From: Phytoactinopolyspora alkaliphila
Lineage (GTDB): Bacteria; Actinomycetota; Actinomycetes; Jiangellales; Jiangellaceae
DNA length: 64,000 bases
Direction of reading: 5' to 3'
Assembly: GCF_010550695.1 (NCBI RefSeq)
Contig: NZ_JAAGOB010000015.1
Coordinates: forward strand, 62,001-126,000
Position numbers and translations under genes: made by a program. The notes beneath the pieces are model-generated. The model made no database searches and was not told where the DNA came from. It saw only the letters and a program-made list of their open reading frames with translations. Below, in pieces: positions 7,626 through 15,586 of the stretch (position 1 is the first letter of the stretch; the number at the start of each line of letters is the position of its first letter).

Positions 7626-10310
7626 TCAGAACGGCGGCACGTCTTCCTGGAAGTCAGCATCCTGAACGTCGCCCTGCCGATTCTCGCTGTAGTGACGATC
7701 GCCATTCTGCACGTCACCACGCGTACGGCCGCCACGGCACAAGTCGGCCAACCTCGTCCTCATGTCTTCGGGTGCGCGCATGCCGTGACGCGGGGCGGAT
7801 GGCATGGTGGGCATACGGCATCGGCACGTCCCCAGGCACCCGCATTGCCTCGTCTTCGGTGAGACAGGGCGTAGCCGATTCGTGGCCGACATCCAGGCGT
7901 CGTTCCCGGCCACCGACTCACTCCGGTCGTGTGCCTCTGCCCGCGGCCGCGGCTGGACATGGGGAGGCATGACAGGTGGCGCCCGGTTGATGTACCTGTG
8001 ACCCAGGGGGCTAATCCACGCCGTGGTGTCCGGCCCAAGCCTGTATACGCGCCACCCGCCCTCGTGCTTGAGCCGATGATCGTGACGACAGCAACACGCC
8101 AAGTTTCCGTCGACAGTAAGACCACCCTGAGCATGGTCACGGATGTGGTCCAGATCGGTGCGTGTAGCCGGGCGCCGGCATGCCGGGTGCGTGCAGCACC
8201 GGTCCCGCACCTGTACCGCCCGCCGCAGCCGGGTACCCGCGAAACGCCGCAGCACGTCCACATCGTCTTCACCGGCGAACATGTCGCCATCGAGCCCGGC
8301 GCCGTCGATACGACGAGAGTCGGCACCATGGGAGTCGACACCATGGGAGTCGGCACCATGGGAGTCGAGACGATGGAAATGGCGCGCGGCGTGAAACTTG
8401 TAGGCGATGTCGGCGACCACTCGATCCCAGCCCCGGCTCTTACCACTGAGCGCGGCACGAGCCAGCCGGTCCAGGTCCGCGGTCCGGACTTGCAACTCGA
8501 CGACCCCACCCCGACATGCAGCGGGCTGCCTACGGTGCTGCATGCGCACGGCCGGACCATCGGAAGGCAGAATGGGGCGCCGGCTGGTGATACCACATTC
8601 GAGCGGACGGCCATGTCGATCACACATCACCCATCGCCATTCGGCGGATCGCATCGTGTCGATCACTTGGCGCGCGACCGAGGCGGTAACGAAGCCCCAT
8701 CCCACGATCTCGCCCGGATGTTCGTCCATGTGAAGCAGCGTCGACACCTGCACACGCAGCTCTCGCACGGACCAGGCGGTGCCGGCGTGTCCCACACTCG
8801 GAGAGGGGTCCCCTGAGGTGGCGCCCCCGGGGGAGAAACTGTCTCCCGGGCGCGGGTCGATTGCTGGGTCGCGGTCGACTGCTGAGCCGCGGTCGCCTCC
8901 TACTGTGGCCGCGTCAGACGCGCCCGCACTACCGGCGTTTCCTCCCCCGGCGGAAGCAGCCGGCCGCCCCGACACCGCGGCGCCGTGATCATCTTGGCGA
9001 AATCCACCGTGGAAACTCGCAGATCCACCACCTGCAGGCCCACCATCACCATTCGCAAGCCCGTCGCTGCCTGAGGGACCACCGCCGCCCGAGGGACCAC
9101 CGCCGTCAGTTCCTCCACCACCTGCAGGCCCACCATCACCATCAGCGAGCCCATCGCCGCCCGAACCACCGTCACCCGAGGAGCCACCGTCGCCCGAGGG
9201 AGCACCGCCGTCAGTTCCTCCACCACCTGCAGGTCCGTCGTGGACAACCATGCCGGCACTGTTGTGATCGTGGCTCGCACCGGCTCCGGCGGAAGTGGCC
9301 TGTGCTTCATCCTCGTGGGCGAGAAAGGGATGCGCGACGACGTACTCCACGATCTGCTTGTCATTGAGCCCTACCAGGGCGCCGTCCAGCAGACCCAGAT
9401 AGATGTCGGCACGGATGTGATCGATACGCCGCCTGTCTCCAGCCCGCTTGCAGCACATCGCGAGGGTGTCGATGCGATCACACCCCGCTGCCGCACGCTC
9501 CACCGGCAAGTCCAAACCGTTGATGTTTGCCGTACCGTCGTCGTTTCGTGTGCCGACAACGCGCCGGCCCTTGACAGCCCTCTTGTACCGCTTTTCCGCC
9601 CACTGCGGGTCGATTCCCAACGCCGCGCGCTTGATCGCGTCGATCAGTTCGCCGACCAGCATCCCGGGCGCACGGGGAAGAAGGTCGGCACATACCTGCG
9701 CGGCTTGATCATCGGTGAGATCCGTGGTCCATTGGCACAACGCCGCAGCCCGCGGCTCATCCAGGTTCCCGGCATACAGGGCTTCGGCCACCATCGGTAA
9801 CCGCATGTGTATGTCCCACGAGAACTCGAACGCCGTCTCCGCCCTACGCCGAGACCAGATCAACTCCGCGCGGACGTGCTCAGCGGCGAACTCGCCCGGC
9901 TGCTCGACCCGGGAAACCGAGTCCCATGACTGCGGCTGTCGCATTCCGGACTCGAGCACGGCACGCAGGAACACGGTGCGATAGTGATTGGACAGCCGGT
10001 ACGCCGCTTTCATGACGTCGATCACGTCGTGGCCGGAAACCTGGCCTACCGAGATCTCAGCCAGCTGCGCCGCCAGCTCTGCTCCAGGAGGCATCTGCGC
10101 CAACCCGTCGGGGATCGGCTCCGTTGCCACGCCAGTGGCGTCGCGGCCCTCATTACCGAACCGGTGGTTACGGCCGGACCCATACCGGCCACCAGCGCCG
10201 TTGTTTCCGCCCGAGCCGCCGTGGCGTCCGCCCGAATCACCCTGGCGTCCGGAGCGCGTGAGCTCGGCACGCGGACCGCCACGCCCGGGATCCTTACGCC
10301 TGGGACGCAT
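7626..10310 (-). CDS. DUF222 and HNH endonuclease domain protein
   Basis: An 894-residue protein with an N-terminal Gly/Arg-rich tail, a DUF222 domain (about 60-330), a Gly/Asp/Ser low-complexity linker (about 350-480), further DUF222-type sequence and a C-terminal HNH motif (CTHPACRRPATRTDLDHIRD, metal-site His about 722, then CRHDHRLKHEGGW). DUF222-HNH genes are multicopy in actinobacteria and often called 13E12-family; function is unresolved, with DNA cleavage inferred from HNH. GGAGGTGCCGTG precedes the ATG at 10310. The linker arises from nearly identical DNA repeats, and a second short repeat encodes DSHGA/VDSHG units. Low-GC promoter DNA lies upstream. Confidence 0.88.
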   Translation of the reverse strand: MRPRRKDPGRGGPRAELTRSGRQGDSGGRHGGSGGNNGAGGRYGSGRNHRFGNEGRDATGVATEPIPDGLAQMPPGAELAAQLAEISVGQVSGHDVIDVMKAAYRLSNHYRTVFLRAVLESGMRQPQSWDSVSRVEQPGEFAAEHVRAELIWSRRRAETAFEFSWDIHMRLPMVAEALYAGNLDEPRAAALCQWTTDLTDDQAAQVCADLLPRAPGMLVGELIDAIKRAALGIDPQWAEKRYKRAVKGRRVVGTRNDDGTANINGLDLPVERAAAGCDRIDTLAMCCKRAGDRRRIDHIRADIYLGLLDGALVGLNDKQIVEYVVAHPFLAHEDEAQATSAGAGASHDHNSAGMVVHDGPAGGGGTDGGAPSGDGGSSGDGGSGGDGLADGDGGPAGGGGTDGGGPSGGGGPSGSDGLANGDGGPAGGGSASFHGGFRQDDHGAAVSGRPAASAGGGNAGSAGASDAATVGGDRGSAVDRDPAIDPRPGDSFSPGGATSGDPSPSVGHAGTAWSVRELRVQVSTLLHMDEHPGEIVGWGFVTASVARQVIDTMRSAEWRWVMCDRHGRPLECGITSRRPILPSDGPAVRMQHRRQPAACRGGVVELQVRTADLDRLARAALSGKSRGWDRVVADIAYKFHAARHFHRLDSHGADSHGVDSHGADSRRIDGAGLDGDMFAGEDDVDVLRRFAGTRLRRAVQVRDRCCTHPACRRPATRTDLDHIRDHAQGGLTVDGNLACCCRHDHRLKHEGGWRVYRLGPDTTAWISPLGHRYINRAPPVMPPHVQPRPRAEAHDRSESVAGNDAWMSATNRLRPVSPKTRQCGCLGTCRCRMPTMPSAPRHGMRAPEDMRTRLADLCRGGRTRGDVQNGDRHYSENRQGDVQDADFQEDVPPF
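8316..8369. repeat. 15-bp tandem repeat inside the DUF222-HNH gene
   Basis: The unit GAGTCGGCACCATGG occurs about 3.5 times head-to-tail with single-base changes. It encodes the pentapeptide series DSHGA/DSHGV between the second DUF222 segment and the HNH motif. Confidence 0.85.
9026..9240. repeat. Imperfect repeats encoding the Gly-rich linker
   Basis: Copies of a block containing CCACCACCTGCAGGCCCACC and the following CATCACCAT recur near 9030, 9117 and (diverged) 9217, separated by CCGCCCGAGGGACC-type units. They encode the GDGGPAGGGGTDGG and PSGGGG tracts of the DUF222-HNH protein; copy number probably varies between strains. Confidence 0.75.
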
Positions 10311-10468
10311 CACGGCACCTCCTTCGCGACCACGGAGCGGACAGCAACGAACCGACGACCTCAGCACGGGGAAGACCGCCAGCAGGGCTCTGGCATGACG
10401 AATGCTCCGTATCCACGAGCCGTCACGGCCACAAGCGACGTGGCGCCAATCCTTTCCGACTTAAGATC

Positions 10469-10497
10469 ATCATAGATCAAACACACGTTCGGATCAA
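10469..10497 (-). promoter_or_regulatory. Sigma-70-type promoter for the DUF222-HNH gene
   Basis: Reading the minus strand, TTGATC (10492-10497) is followed after exactly 17 bases by TATGAT (10469-10474), in a locally AT-rich stretch about 160 bp upstream of the ATG at 10310. No competing gene is present in the 10311-10677 gap, which otherwise holds only the short repeat at 10626-10691. Confidence 0.65.
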
Positions 10498-10625
10498 GCT
10501 CTTCTATCTGCCCGAAGAAGTTTCAACTCCATCGGTGACGATCGCCGACGATGGTACGGCCCCACGGTCCGCACTACGTGATGACTCAGGTCACCGCACT
10601 GCTGCCAGCCCAGACGCCCCCACCC

Positions 10626-10691
10626 GGTCGTCGTCAGCCCAGGTGCCGGTCGTCATCAGCCCAGGTGCCGGTCGTCATCAGCCCAGGTGCC
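10626..10691. repeat. Triplicated 22-bp unit at the 3' end of a hydrolase gene
   Basis: Three head-to-tail 22-bp units (10626-10647, 10648-10669, 10670-10691) differ at one base. The unit nearest the gene encodes the last residues and stop of the lipoprotein hydrolase; the other two are copies of that gene end lying downstream of it. Confidence 0.9.
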
Positions 10692-11847
10692 GGTCGAAGA
10701 ACTCCGCGGTCGTCTCGATGGACGCCTGCCACTGTGGCTCGAACGCGTGCTGTTCCCCTTCGTACACCTCAAGGGTCACATCCGCTCCCGCATCCGCCAG
10801 CGCGTCTCTGGTGTCATGAGCCCATTCGATCGGGCAAGTGTCGTCTGCCGTCCCGTGGTGCATCAGGACCGGCTCCGTCACCTGGTCGAAAAACGTGACC
10901 GGGGAAACGTCCTGCCAGAACCCCGGCGCGTCCTCGGGCGGACCGTAGGCATCGATGATCTCCTCGGTCAGCTCGGCCGCCTCGGGGTTTCCTCTCGTCC
11001 ACCGGTCGAAGTTGTCCACCGCGTCAGAGCTGACCGACGCGTACACGACGGCCGCATCCACCAGGCCCGGCTGGACGACGAGGGCGTTGAGCGTTACCCC
11101 GCCTCCCATCGACCGGCCGAGCAAGCCGACCCGGTCGCCGTCGAGGAACGGCAGCGACGAATCGCGGATCGCGAGCACGGCGTTCACCACATCTTCGGTG
11201 TATCCCAGGCGCAGTCGCACCTCGTTCTCCGGGTCGTCGTCGGACTGGGCGTGGTTGCGGTAGTCGGTATGCAGGACGGCGTACCCCTCCCGGGCAAGAT
11301 AGTCCTGCTCACGCGCGAGGCCGCGCCCGGTCGTGTAGATCTCCGGATCGATGTAGCCATGGGCGAGCACGAGTACGGGATGTGGACCGTCGCCCTCGGG
11401 GACGTTCATGATCCCCGAGACCGTCAGATCCCCGCTTCGGTACGTGACCGCGTATCGGATGTAACTGCCGGCATCTTCAAGGACATCCCCGAGCTCCAGA
11501 TCACCGCCATCGAACTCCTGCTCCATGAGTGCGGGTAGGGAGACCGGGTGCGGTGGCTCCGTCACCGGCGCCGAGGGTGAGGACGCCGTGTCCTCGCCCG
11601 CCGCGGGCGCTTCCGTCGGGGCGTCGGCCTCGGCGGGATCGGTCTCTGTCGAGTCCGTTTCGATGGGCTCGGGCGTACTCGGCGCGGGTCCCGTAGCGGG
11701 CTGCGTGGCGGACCCGGCCGCACCGTCGGCGCGACCGTCCGGGGCGCCGTCGTCGCCAGCAGAGCACGCCACCACACCGGTCATCGTCACGGCGACGAGC
11801 ATCGCGGCCCACGAGTGCACTCGATCGGCTCTCACACGCTCCATCAT
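10678..11847 (-). CDS. Secreted lipoprotein hydrolase (S9/acyl-peptidase-like alpha/beta fold)
   Basis: From ATG 11847 the protein has a basic N-terminus, a hydrophobic segment and lipobox VVAC, so it is probably lipid-anchored outside the membrane. About 75 residues rich in Thr/Pro/Glu/Ala form a linker to an alpha/beta hydrolase domain. The nucleophile motif is GRSMGGG, the Asp is in HHGTADDTCP and the His in GEQHAF, the order seen in prolyl-oligopeptidase (S9) and dienelactone-hydrolase relatives. It may cleave peptides or esters in the wall space; the substrate is unknown. It stands alone. Its last codons are copied twice downstream (10626-10691). Confidence 0.85.
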   Translation of the reverse strand: MMERVRADRVHSWAAMLVAVTMTGVVACSAGDDGAPDGRADGAAGSATQPATGPAPSTPEPIETDSTETDPAEADAPTEAPAAGEDTASSPSAPVTEPPHPVSLPALMEQEFDGGDLELGDVLEDAGSYIRYAVTYRSGDLTVSGIMNVPEGDGPHPVLVLAHGYIDPEIYTTGRGLAREQDYLAREGYAVLHTDYRNHAQSDDDPENEVRLRLGYTEDVVNAVLAIRDSSLPFLDGDRVGLLGRSMGGGVTLNALVVQPGLVDAAVVYASVSSDAVDNFDRWTRGNPEAAELTEEIIDAYGPPEDAPGFWQDVSPVTFFDQVTEPVLMHHGTADDTCPIEWAHDTRDALADAGADVTLEVYEGEQHAFEPQWQASIETTAEFFDRHLG

Positions 11848-12052
11848 GCAGCCAGAACGGCGCCGAACGCGAGGCACAGCCTCACCAGCCGGCGCAATCT
11901 CACCAGCCCGCGCGACCTCACCAGCCTCGCGCCGCATCAGCGCACAGCGCCGCATCAGCCTTCTGCCGACACCCAGCCCCTCGCCGCCGCATCAGGCCTT
12001 GTCGAGACATGGGTGTTCGTCGACGTGCCAAGGAGAAACACAAACGACGACG

Positions 12053-12559
12053 TCACGTCCAGTCGCGCAACGTCCTGCCCTGCTCGTCGCGGAACGAGCC
12101 GGTGGCGAGCACGATGAGGTCGATGAAGGCCCACACGCCGGACGCGACTCCGAACGTGCAGATGGCGAGCACGATCATGGCCGCGCCCGAGCCGTTCTTG
12201 CCCACGTAGAACCGGTGCGCGCCGAAGACACCGAGGAACAGGCACAGCAGGAAGCCCGGCATGATGGTTCGCGGGCTGGTATCGGGCGCCCGGTCCGGCA
12301 GCGGCGCAGGGCGAACCGGAGCCGGCGGCGCAGGGCGCATTGGCACGATGTCGGCCACGATCTTGGCGAGGTCTCCGTGAGTCTTCGCGGCGTACACGTG
12401 GCCCAGCCGGTCGTCGAGTTCGACAAGGTCCAGCCGGCCGTCTCCAGCGGCTGCCCTCACCATGGCCGCCACCTCGTCCCGCTGAGCATCCGTACTGCGA
12501 ATGTGGCTGGGGTGTTCTTGCGGGTGATATGGCGGTACAGGTGCACCCGTGGTACTCAC
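12053..12559 (-). CDS. DUF1707 and TM2 domain membrane protein
   Basis: The 168-residue protein has a DUF1707 domain (HIRSTDAQRDEVAAMV to about residue 75; predicted small regulatory or binding module), a Pro/Ala linker, then a TM2 domain of two helices (IMPGFLLCLFLGVFGAHRFY and GVWAFIDLIVLATG) with the typical GxFGAHRFYxG turn. GTG 12559 is chosen because the protein then begins MSTTGAPVPPYHP, directly before DUF1707; the larger open frame upstream is a shadow of the phosphate transporter. There is no clear ribosome site, so it may be leaderless. Function unknown. Confidence 0.8.
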   Translation of the reverse strand: MSTTGAPVPPYHPQEHPSHIRSTDAQRDEVAAMVRAAAGDGRLDLVELDDRLGHVYAAKTHGDLAKIVADIVPMRPAPPAPVRPAPLPDRAPDTSPRTIMPGFLLCLFLGVFGAHRFYVGKNGSGAAMIVLAICTFGVASGVWAFIDLIVLATGSFRDEQGRTLRDWT

Positions 12560-12693
12560 AGCATCATGATATGTCGTGATCAACCAGCGCCCAACGGCAT
12601 GTGACCCCACGGCCAGCGGCGACACGGCCGGCATGGCACACCCGGCCAGGCGCGCGATACGTCCGGCGTGGCACGCCCATCGGAGCGGAACGC

Positions 12694-13650
12694 TCACGAC
12701 AACGCCGCGGCCACCAGACCGGCCACCGCGGCGGCGCCGAAGCTGACCGGGAGGGTCACCACCCACGCCAGGGCAAGATTGCGGACGACGCGCCAGCGCA
12801 CCCGCCGATAGCTCTCGTGAACCCCAGCGCCGAGCAGTCCACCGGCGATCGACTGGGTCATGCTGACCGGCGCGCCTACCGCGGCACTGCCGAGAACGGC
12901 CGCGGCCGCGGAGAATTCGGCCGTCACCGCGTGCGTGGGACGGGTGCTGAGGATGCCGTTGCCCACCGTGCGCGCGATCTTGGGCAATCCGAGCACCGCA
13001 CCCACGCCGAACCCTGCGACGATGACCAGGTACGCCCACCACGGCACAGCCCGCCCGCCGTTGCCCGCGGCCGTCGCGGCCATGAAAAGCACCAGCATCT
13101 TCTGACCGTCGTTCGCCCCGTATGCCACGCATTGGGCGACGAAGGCCGCCATGTGCGAACGCCGGACGGTGGAAAGGTACGAGGCATCGCGCGCGGCACG
13201 CCAAATCCAGGAACCCGCCAGCGCCAGCAGCATTCCGACGATGGGTGCGGCCATCCCGATGCTCAGCACCCGGATCACCGAGTTCCAACCTACGGCGAGA
13301 TCCATGCCAAGTCCCGCGCCGGCGATCGCCCCGATCACGGCCAGCGTCAAGCTTGTCGGCAAGCCGGCCCACGCGAGGCTCATCACCACGACGATCGCCA
13401 CCAGGAAGCCGATGGCCAGAGCCGTGGGCGCGTCGTCGTCGTTCGAAACGATCGCACCGGCCATCGTGTCGGCGACAGCGGTGCTCACCAGGAGGGGAAG
13501 GGCGACGACGGCGGTGGTGAGGATGGCTAGACTGACCGGTACCGACAGCGCCGGTACCCGCAGCCCCGGCGCGATCAGCGCACCCCCGTCGTTCATACCG
13601 GTCACCACCACGAACGCGACCGCTAGAGCGATCAGCAACTCCGGTGCCAC
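12694..13650 (-). CDS. pit: PiT-family inorganic phosphate transporter
   Basis: A 318-residue membrane protein with about nine to ten helices and the two inverted PiT signatures, GMNDGG near residue 18 and YGANDGQK in the second half. PiT proteins are low-affinity phosphate (often metal-phosphate) symporters. Start GTG 13650 has GGGAGG upstream. It lies 109 bp downstream of the DUF47 gene on the same strand, the standard pairing of a Pit accessory protein with its transporter, and a PHO box precedes the pair. Confidence 0.92.
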   Translation of the reverse strand: MAPELLIALAVAFVVVTGMNDGGALIAPGLRVPALSVPVSLAILTTAVVALPLLVSTAVADTMAGAIVSNDDDAPTALAIGFLVAIVVVMSLAWAGLPTSLTLAVIGAIAGAGLGMDLAVGWNSVIRVLSIGMAAPIVGMLLALAGSWIWRAARDASYLSTVRRSHMAAFVAQCVAYGANDGQKMLVLFMAATAAGNGGRAVPWWAYLVIVAGFGVGAVLGLPKIARTVGNGILSTRPTHAVTAEFSAAAAVLGSAAVGAPVSMTQSIAGGLLGAGVHESYRRVRWRVVRNLALAWVVTLPVSFGAAAVAGLVAAALS

Positions 13651-13759
13651 AGTCCTCCCTTGTCATACCGGCACCGTCGTGGCCGGTCCTCGGTCAGGTC
13701 CGACGTCGCAGCCCCCTTGACGGCCTGCCTGGAACCTGGGTTCCTGCACCGCAGGACCA

Positions 13760-14437
13760 CTAGTAACCGCGCTTGAGCGCTCCGTCGGTGAGGACGTCGG
13801 CGGCATCATTGATCCGGACGCCGACCCAGTCAAGTCGTTTGATCAGCTCGCGGTGCTTGAGGGCATGCGGAGAGAGCTCGCCGCCGACGATCTTGGCGAA
13901 CTCCTCTTGGTACGCGCGGTTGACCGCGCGTGCGGCCTTCTTCGCGTCGAGAGACTTCATCGGCACCCGCTGCGGTTTGCTCCACAGCGACTCGACCGCC
14001 TCCTCCAGCGACTCGATCGCGGCGACGACGGCGTCGACAAAGGGCCGGTATGTCTTGCGGTTCTCGATCTGATAGAGGTCGGCTTCCCGGACGAAGTCGC
14101 GGATGGTGTCGAGAACGTCGTCGATGGAACGGGAGAGCCGGAACAGGTCTTCGCGGTCCAGCGGAGCCACAAGGGTCTTGGACAGCCGCTCGACCAGTTC
14201 GGCGCGCATCTCGTCACCGCGGTGCTCGACGTCGGCGATCTGCTCCCGCGCCTCGGCTGGAGTGACCTTCTTGTTGACCATGGCCTGGGCCAAAGCGGCG
14301 CCCTCCAGTGCGGCATGCACCTGGCCGGTCAGGGCTCGGGACAGGTCAGCATCACTGCCCCCGCGCCACGACGACCTCCATCGTCGTAGTCGTCGCCAGG
14401 GCGACTTCACCGTCGGCATCTCCTCTTGGGTTTTCAT
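13760..14437 (-). CDS. DUF47/PhoU-like Pit accessory protein
   Basis: The 225-residue protein is nearly all alpha-helical, with a basic N-terminus and the DUF47 core (ADVEHRGDEMRAELVERL, then LDREDLFRLSRSIDDVLD), resembling PhoU. Members sit beside PiT genes and are thought to adjust phosphate uptake. GGGAG precedes the ATG at 14437. Three PhoP-type direct repeats lie immediately upstream, so the pair is probably phosphate regulated. A comparable pit plus accessory gene is a PhoP target in Streptomyces coelicolor. Confidence 0.9.
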   Translation of the reverse strand: MKTQEEMPTVKSPWRRLRRWRSSWRGGSDADLSRALTGQVHAALEGAALAQAMVNKKVTPAEAREQIADVEHRGDEMRAELVERLSKTLVAPLDREDLFRLSRSIDDVLDTIRDFVREADLYQIENRKTYRPFVDAVVAAIESLEEAVESLWSKPQRVPMKSLDAKKAARAVNRAYQEEFAKIVGGELSPHALKHRELIKRLDWVGVRINDAADVLTDGALKRGY

Positions 14438-14446
14438 TCATCTCCC

Positions 14447-14475
14447 GTTCAACTTCCGTTCACGTAATGTTCAGT
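14447..14475. promoter_or_regulatory. PHO box (three PhoP direct-repeat units)
   Basis: GTTCAAC, GTTCACG and GTTCAGT start at 14447, 14458 and 14469, exactly 11 bp apart, matching the actinobacterial PhoP unit GTTCACC. The array ends 10 bp from the DUF47 start codon. Confidence 0.85.
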
Positions 14476-14529
14476 ATCGCATGAGTCGTAGTTGAACCCT
14501 TTGCCTGTCATTACCCAATCGGGGCGAGT

Positions 14530-15567
14530 TCAGGGTTTGACGACCCCTGGCAACGCCCTGCCGTCGAGATATGCGGCCACCACGCCCGCGCCCAGCTCCG
14601 CAGCGCGATGTGCGGTCTGCCGGGTAGCTCCGGCCAGGTGAGGAGTCATGACGACCTTCTCCGAGCGCAGAAGCGGCCACCCGTCCGCAATGGGCTCGGA
14701 CGGGTACACGTCCAGGCCCGCGCCCGCGAGATGACCGGCGTCGAGCGCTTCGGTGAGGGCGTCGTAGTCGACCAGGCCACCTCGCGCCGTGTTCACCAGA
14801 TAGCTTCCCGGCCGCATCGCGGCCAGCGTCTCCCGATTGATCATACCGGCGGTCTCCGGCGTCATGCGAGCATGCAAGCTCACCACGTCGCTGCGGTTCA
14901 GGAGCTCGTCCAAATCCACCAGCTCGACACCCGGCAGGACGTCGGCGGGGCCGATGAACGGATCGTGGACCAGAACGTCGGCCTCGAATGCCAGAAGGAT
15001 CTTCGCCACTCGCCGCCCGATCGCTCCGTACCCGACCAGACCGACCGTGGAGCCACCGAGCTCGAGCCCGCACTCGTCGTACGCGTAGAGGTCGCTGCGC
15101 CACTGACCGGCCGCTACACCGGCGTGGATGCGCGGGATCGACCGCAGCGTGCTCAGCATCAGGGTCACGGCATGCTCGGCCGCGGCCACCGCGTTCCGGC
15201 CGGGAGTGTTGCAGACGACGACGCCACGCTCGGCCGCCGCGGGGACGTTGACGTTGACCGGTCCGCCTCGGGTGCACACGATGAGCTTGAGCTGCGGCGC
15301 GGCGTCGAGCACGCGGGCGGTGAACGGAGCCATCTGGGTCACGGCGATCTCCGCGCCGGCGATGAGCTCGACCATCTCGTCCTCGACGTCGGAGGCCTCG
15401 TCGACCTCGCCGACCGAACCGAAGGGGATGAGAGGCCACGGAAGATCCAGGCGCGTGACGTCGAGAACGTGCCGCGGATGCTCCACGACCCGGCGCAGGC
15501 GGTCCTCCAGTAGATCATTGCCGACGAAGTGGTCTCCCGCCAGAAGCACCCGGCGTGCGGTGTTCAT
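14530..15567 (-). CDS. 2-hydroxyacid dehydrogenase (D-3-phosphoglycerate dehydrogenase family)
   Basis: The 345-residue enzyme has the D-isomer-specific fold: NAD-binding GLVGYGAIGRRVA, catalytic Arg in SLHARMTPET, Glu in DVYPSEPI and His in MTPHLAGATRQT. It would interconvert a 2-keto and a 2-hydroxy acid with NAD(P)H. ATG 15567 follows GAGGAAGAGAGACTG. It lies 19 bp after the FGGY kinase stop, forming the end of a five-gene run (kinase, phosphatase, DeoR, kinase, dehydrogenase), so it likely serves the same catabolic route. Serine synthesis is less likely because the ACT domain is absent. Confidence 0.87.
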   Translation of the reverse strand: MNTARRVLLAGDHFVGNDLLEDRLRRVVEHPRHVLDVTRLDLPWPLIPFGSVGEVDEASDVEDEMVELIAGAEIAVTQMAPFTARVLDAAPQLKLIVCTRGGPVNVNVPAAAERGVVVCNTPGRNAVAAAEHAVTLMLSTLRSIPRIHAGVAAGQWRSDLYAYDECGLELGGSTVGLVGYGAIGRRVAKILLAFEADVLVHDPFIGPADVLPGVELVDLDELLNRSDVVSLHARMTPETAGMINRETLAAMRPGSYLVNTARGGLVDYDALTEALDAGHLAGAGLDVYPSEPIADGWPLLRSEKVVMTPHLAGATRQTAHRAAELGAGVVAAYLDGRALPGVVKP

Positions 15568-15586
15568 CAGTCTCTCTTCCTCTCGG

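Noticed and set aside
8316-9240. Possible CRISPR array
   Set aside because: Units are short, tandem without unique spacers, and in frame within a gene.
11880-11930. CTCACCAGCC repeats upstream of the lipoprotein hydrolase
   Set aside because: Short, imperfect and likely chance in GC-rich DNA; no link to a function could be supported.
12560-13666. Upstream extension of the DUF1707 frame to 537 codons
   Set aside because: It overlaps the PiT gene out of frame and is Gly/Arg-rich without recognisable domains; the GTG at 12559 starts the real protein.
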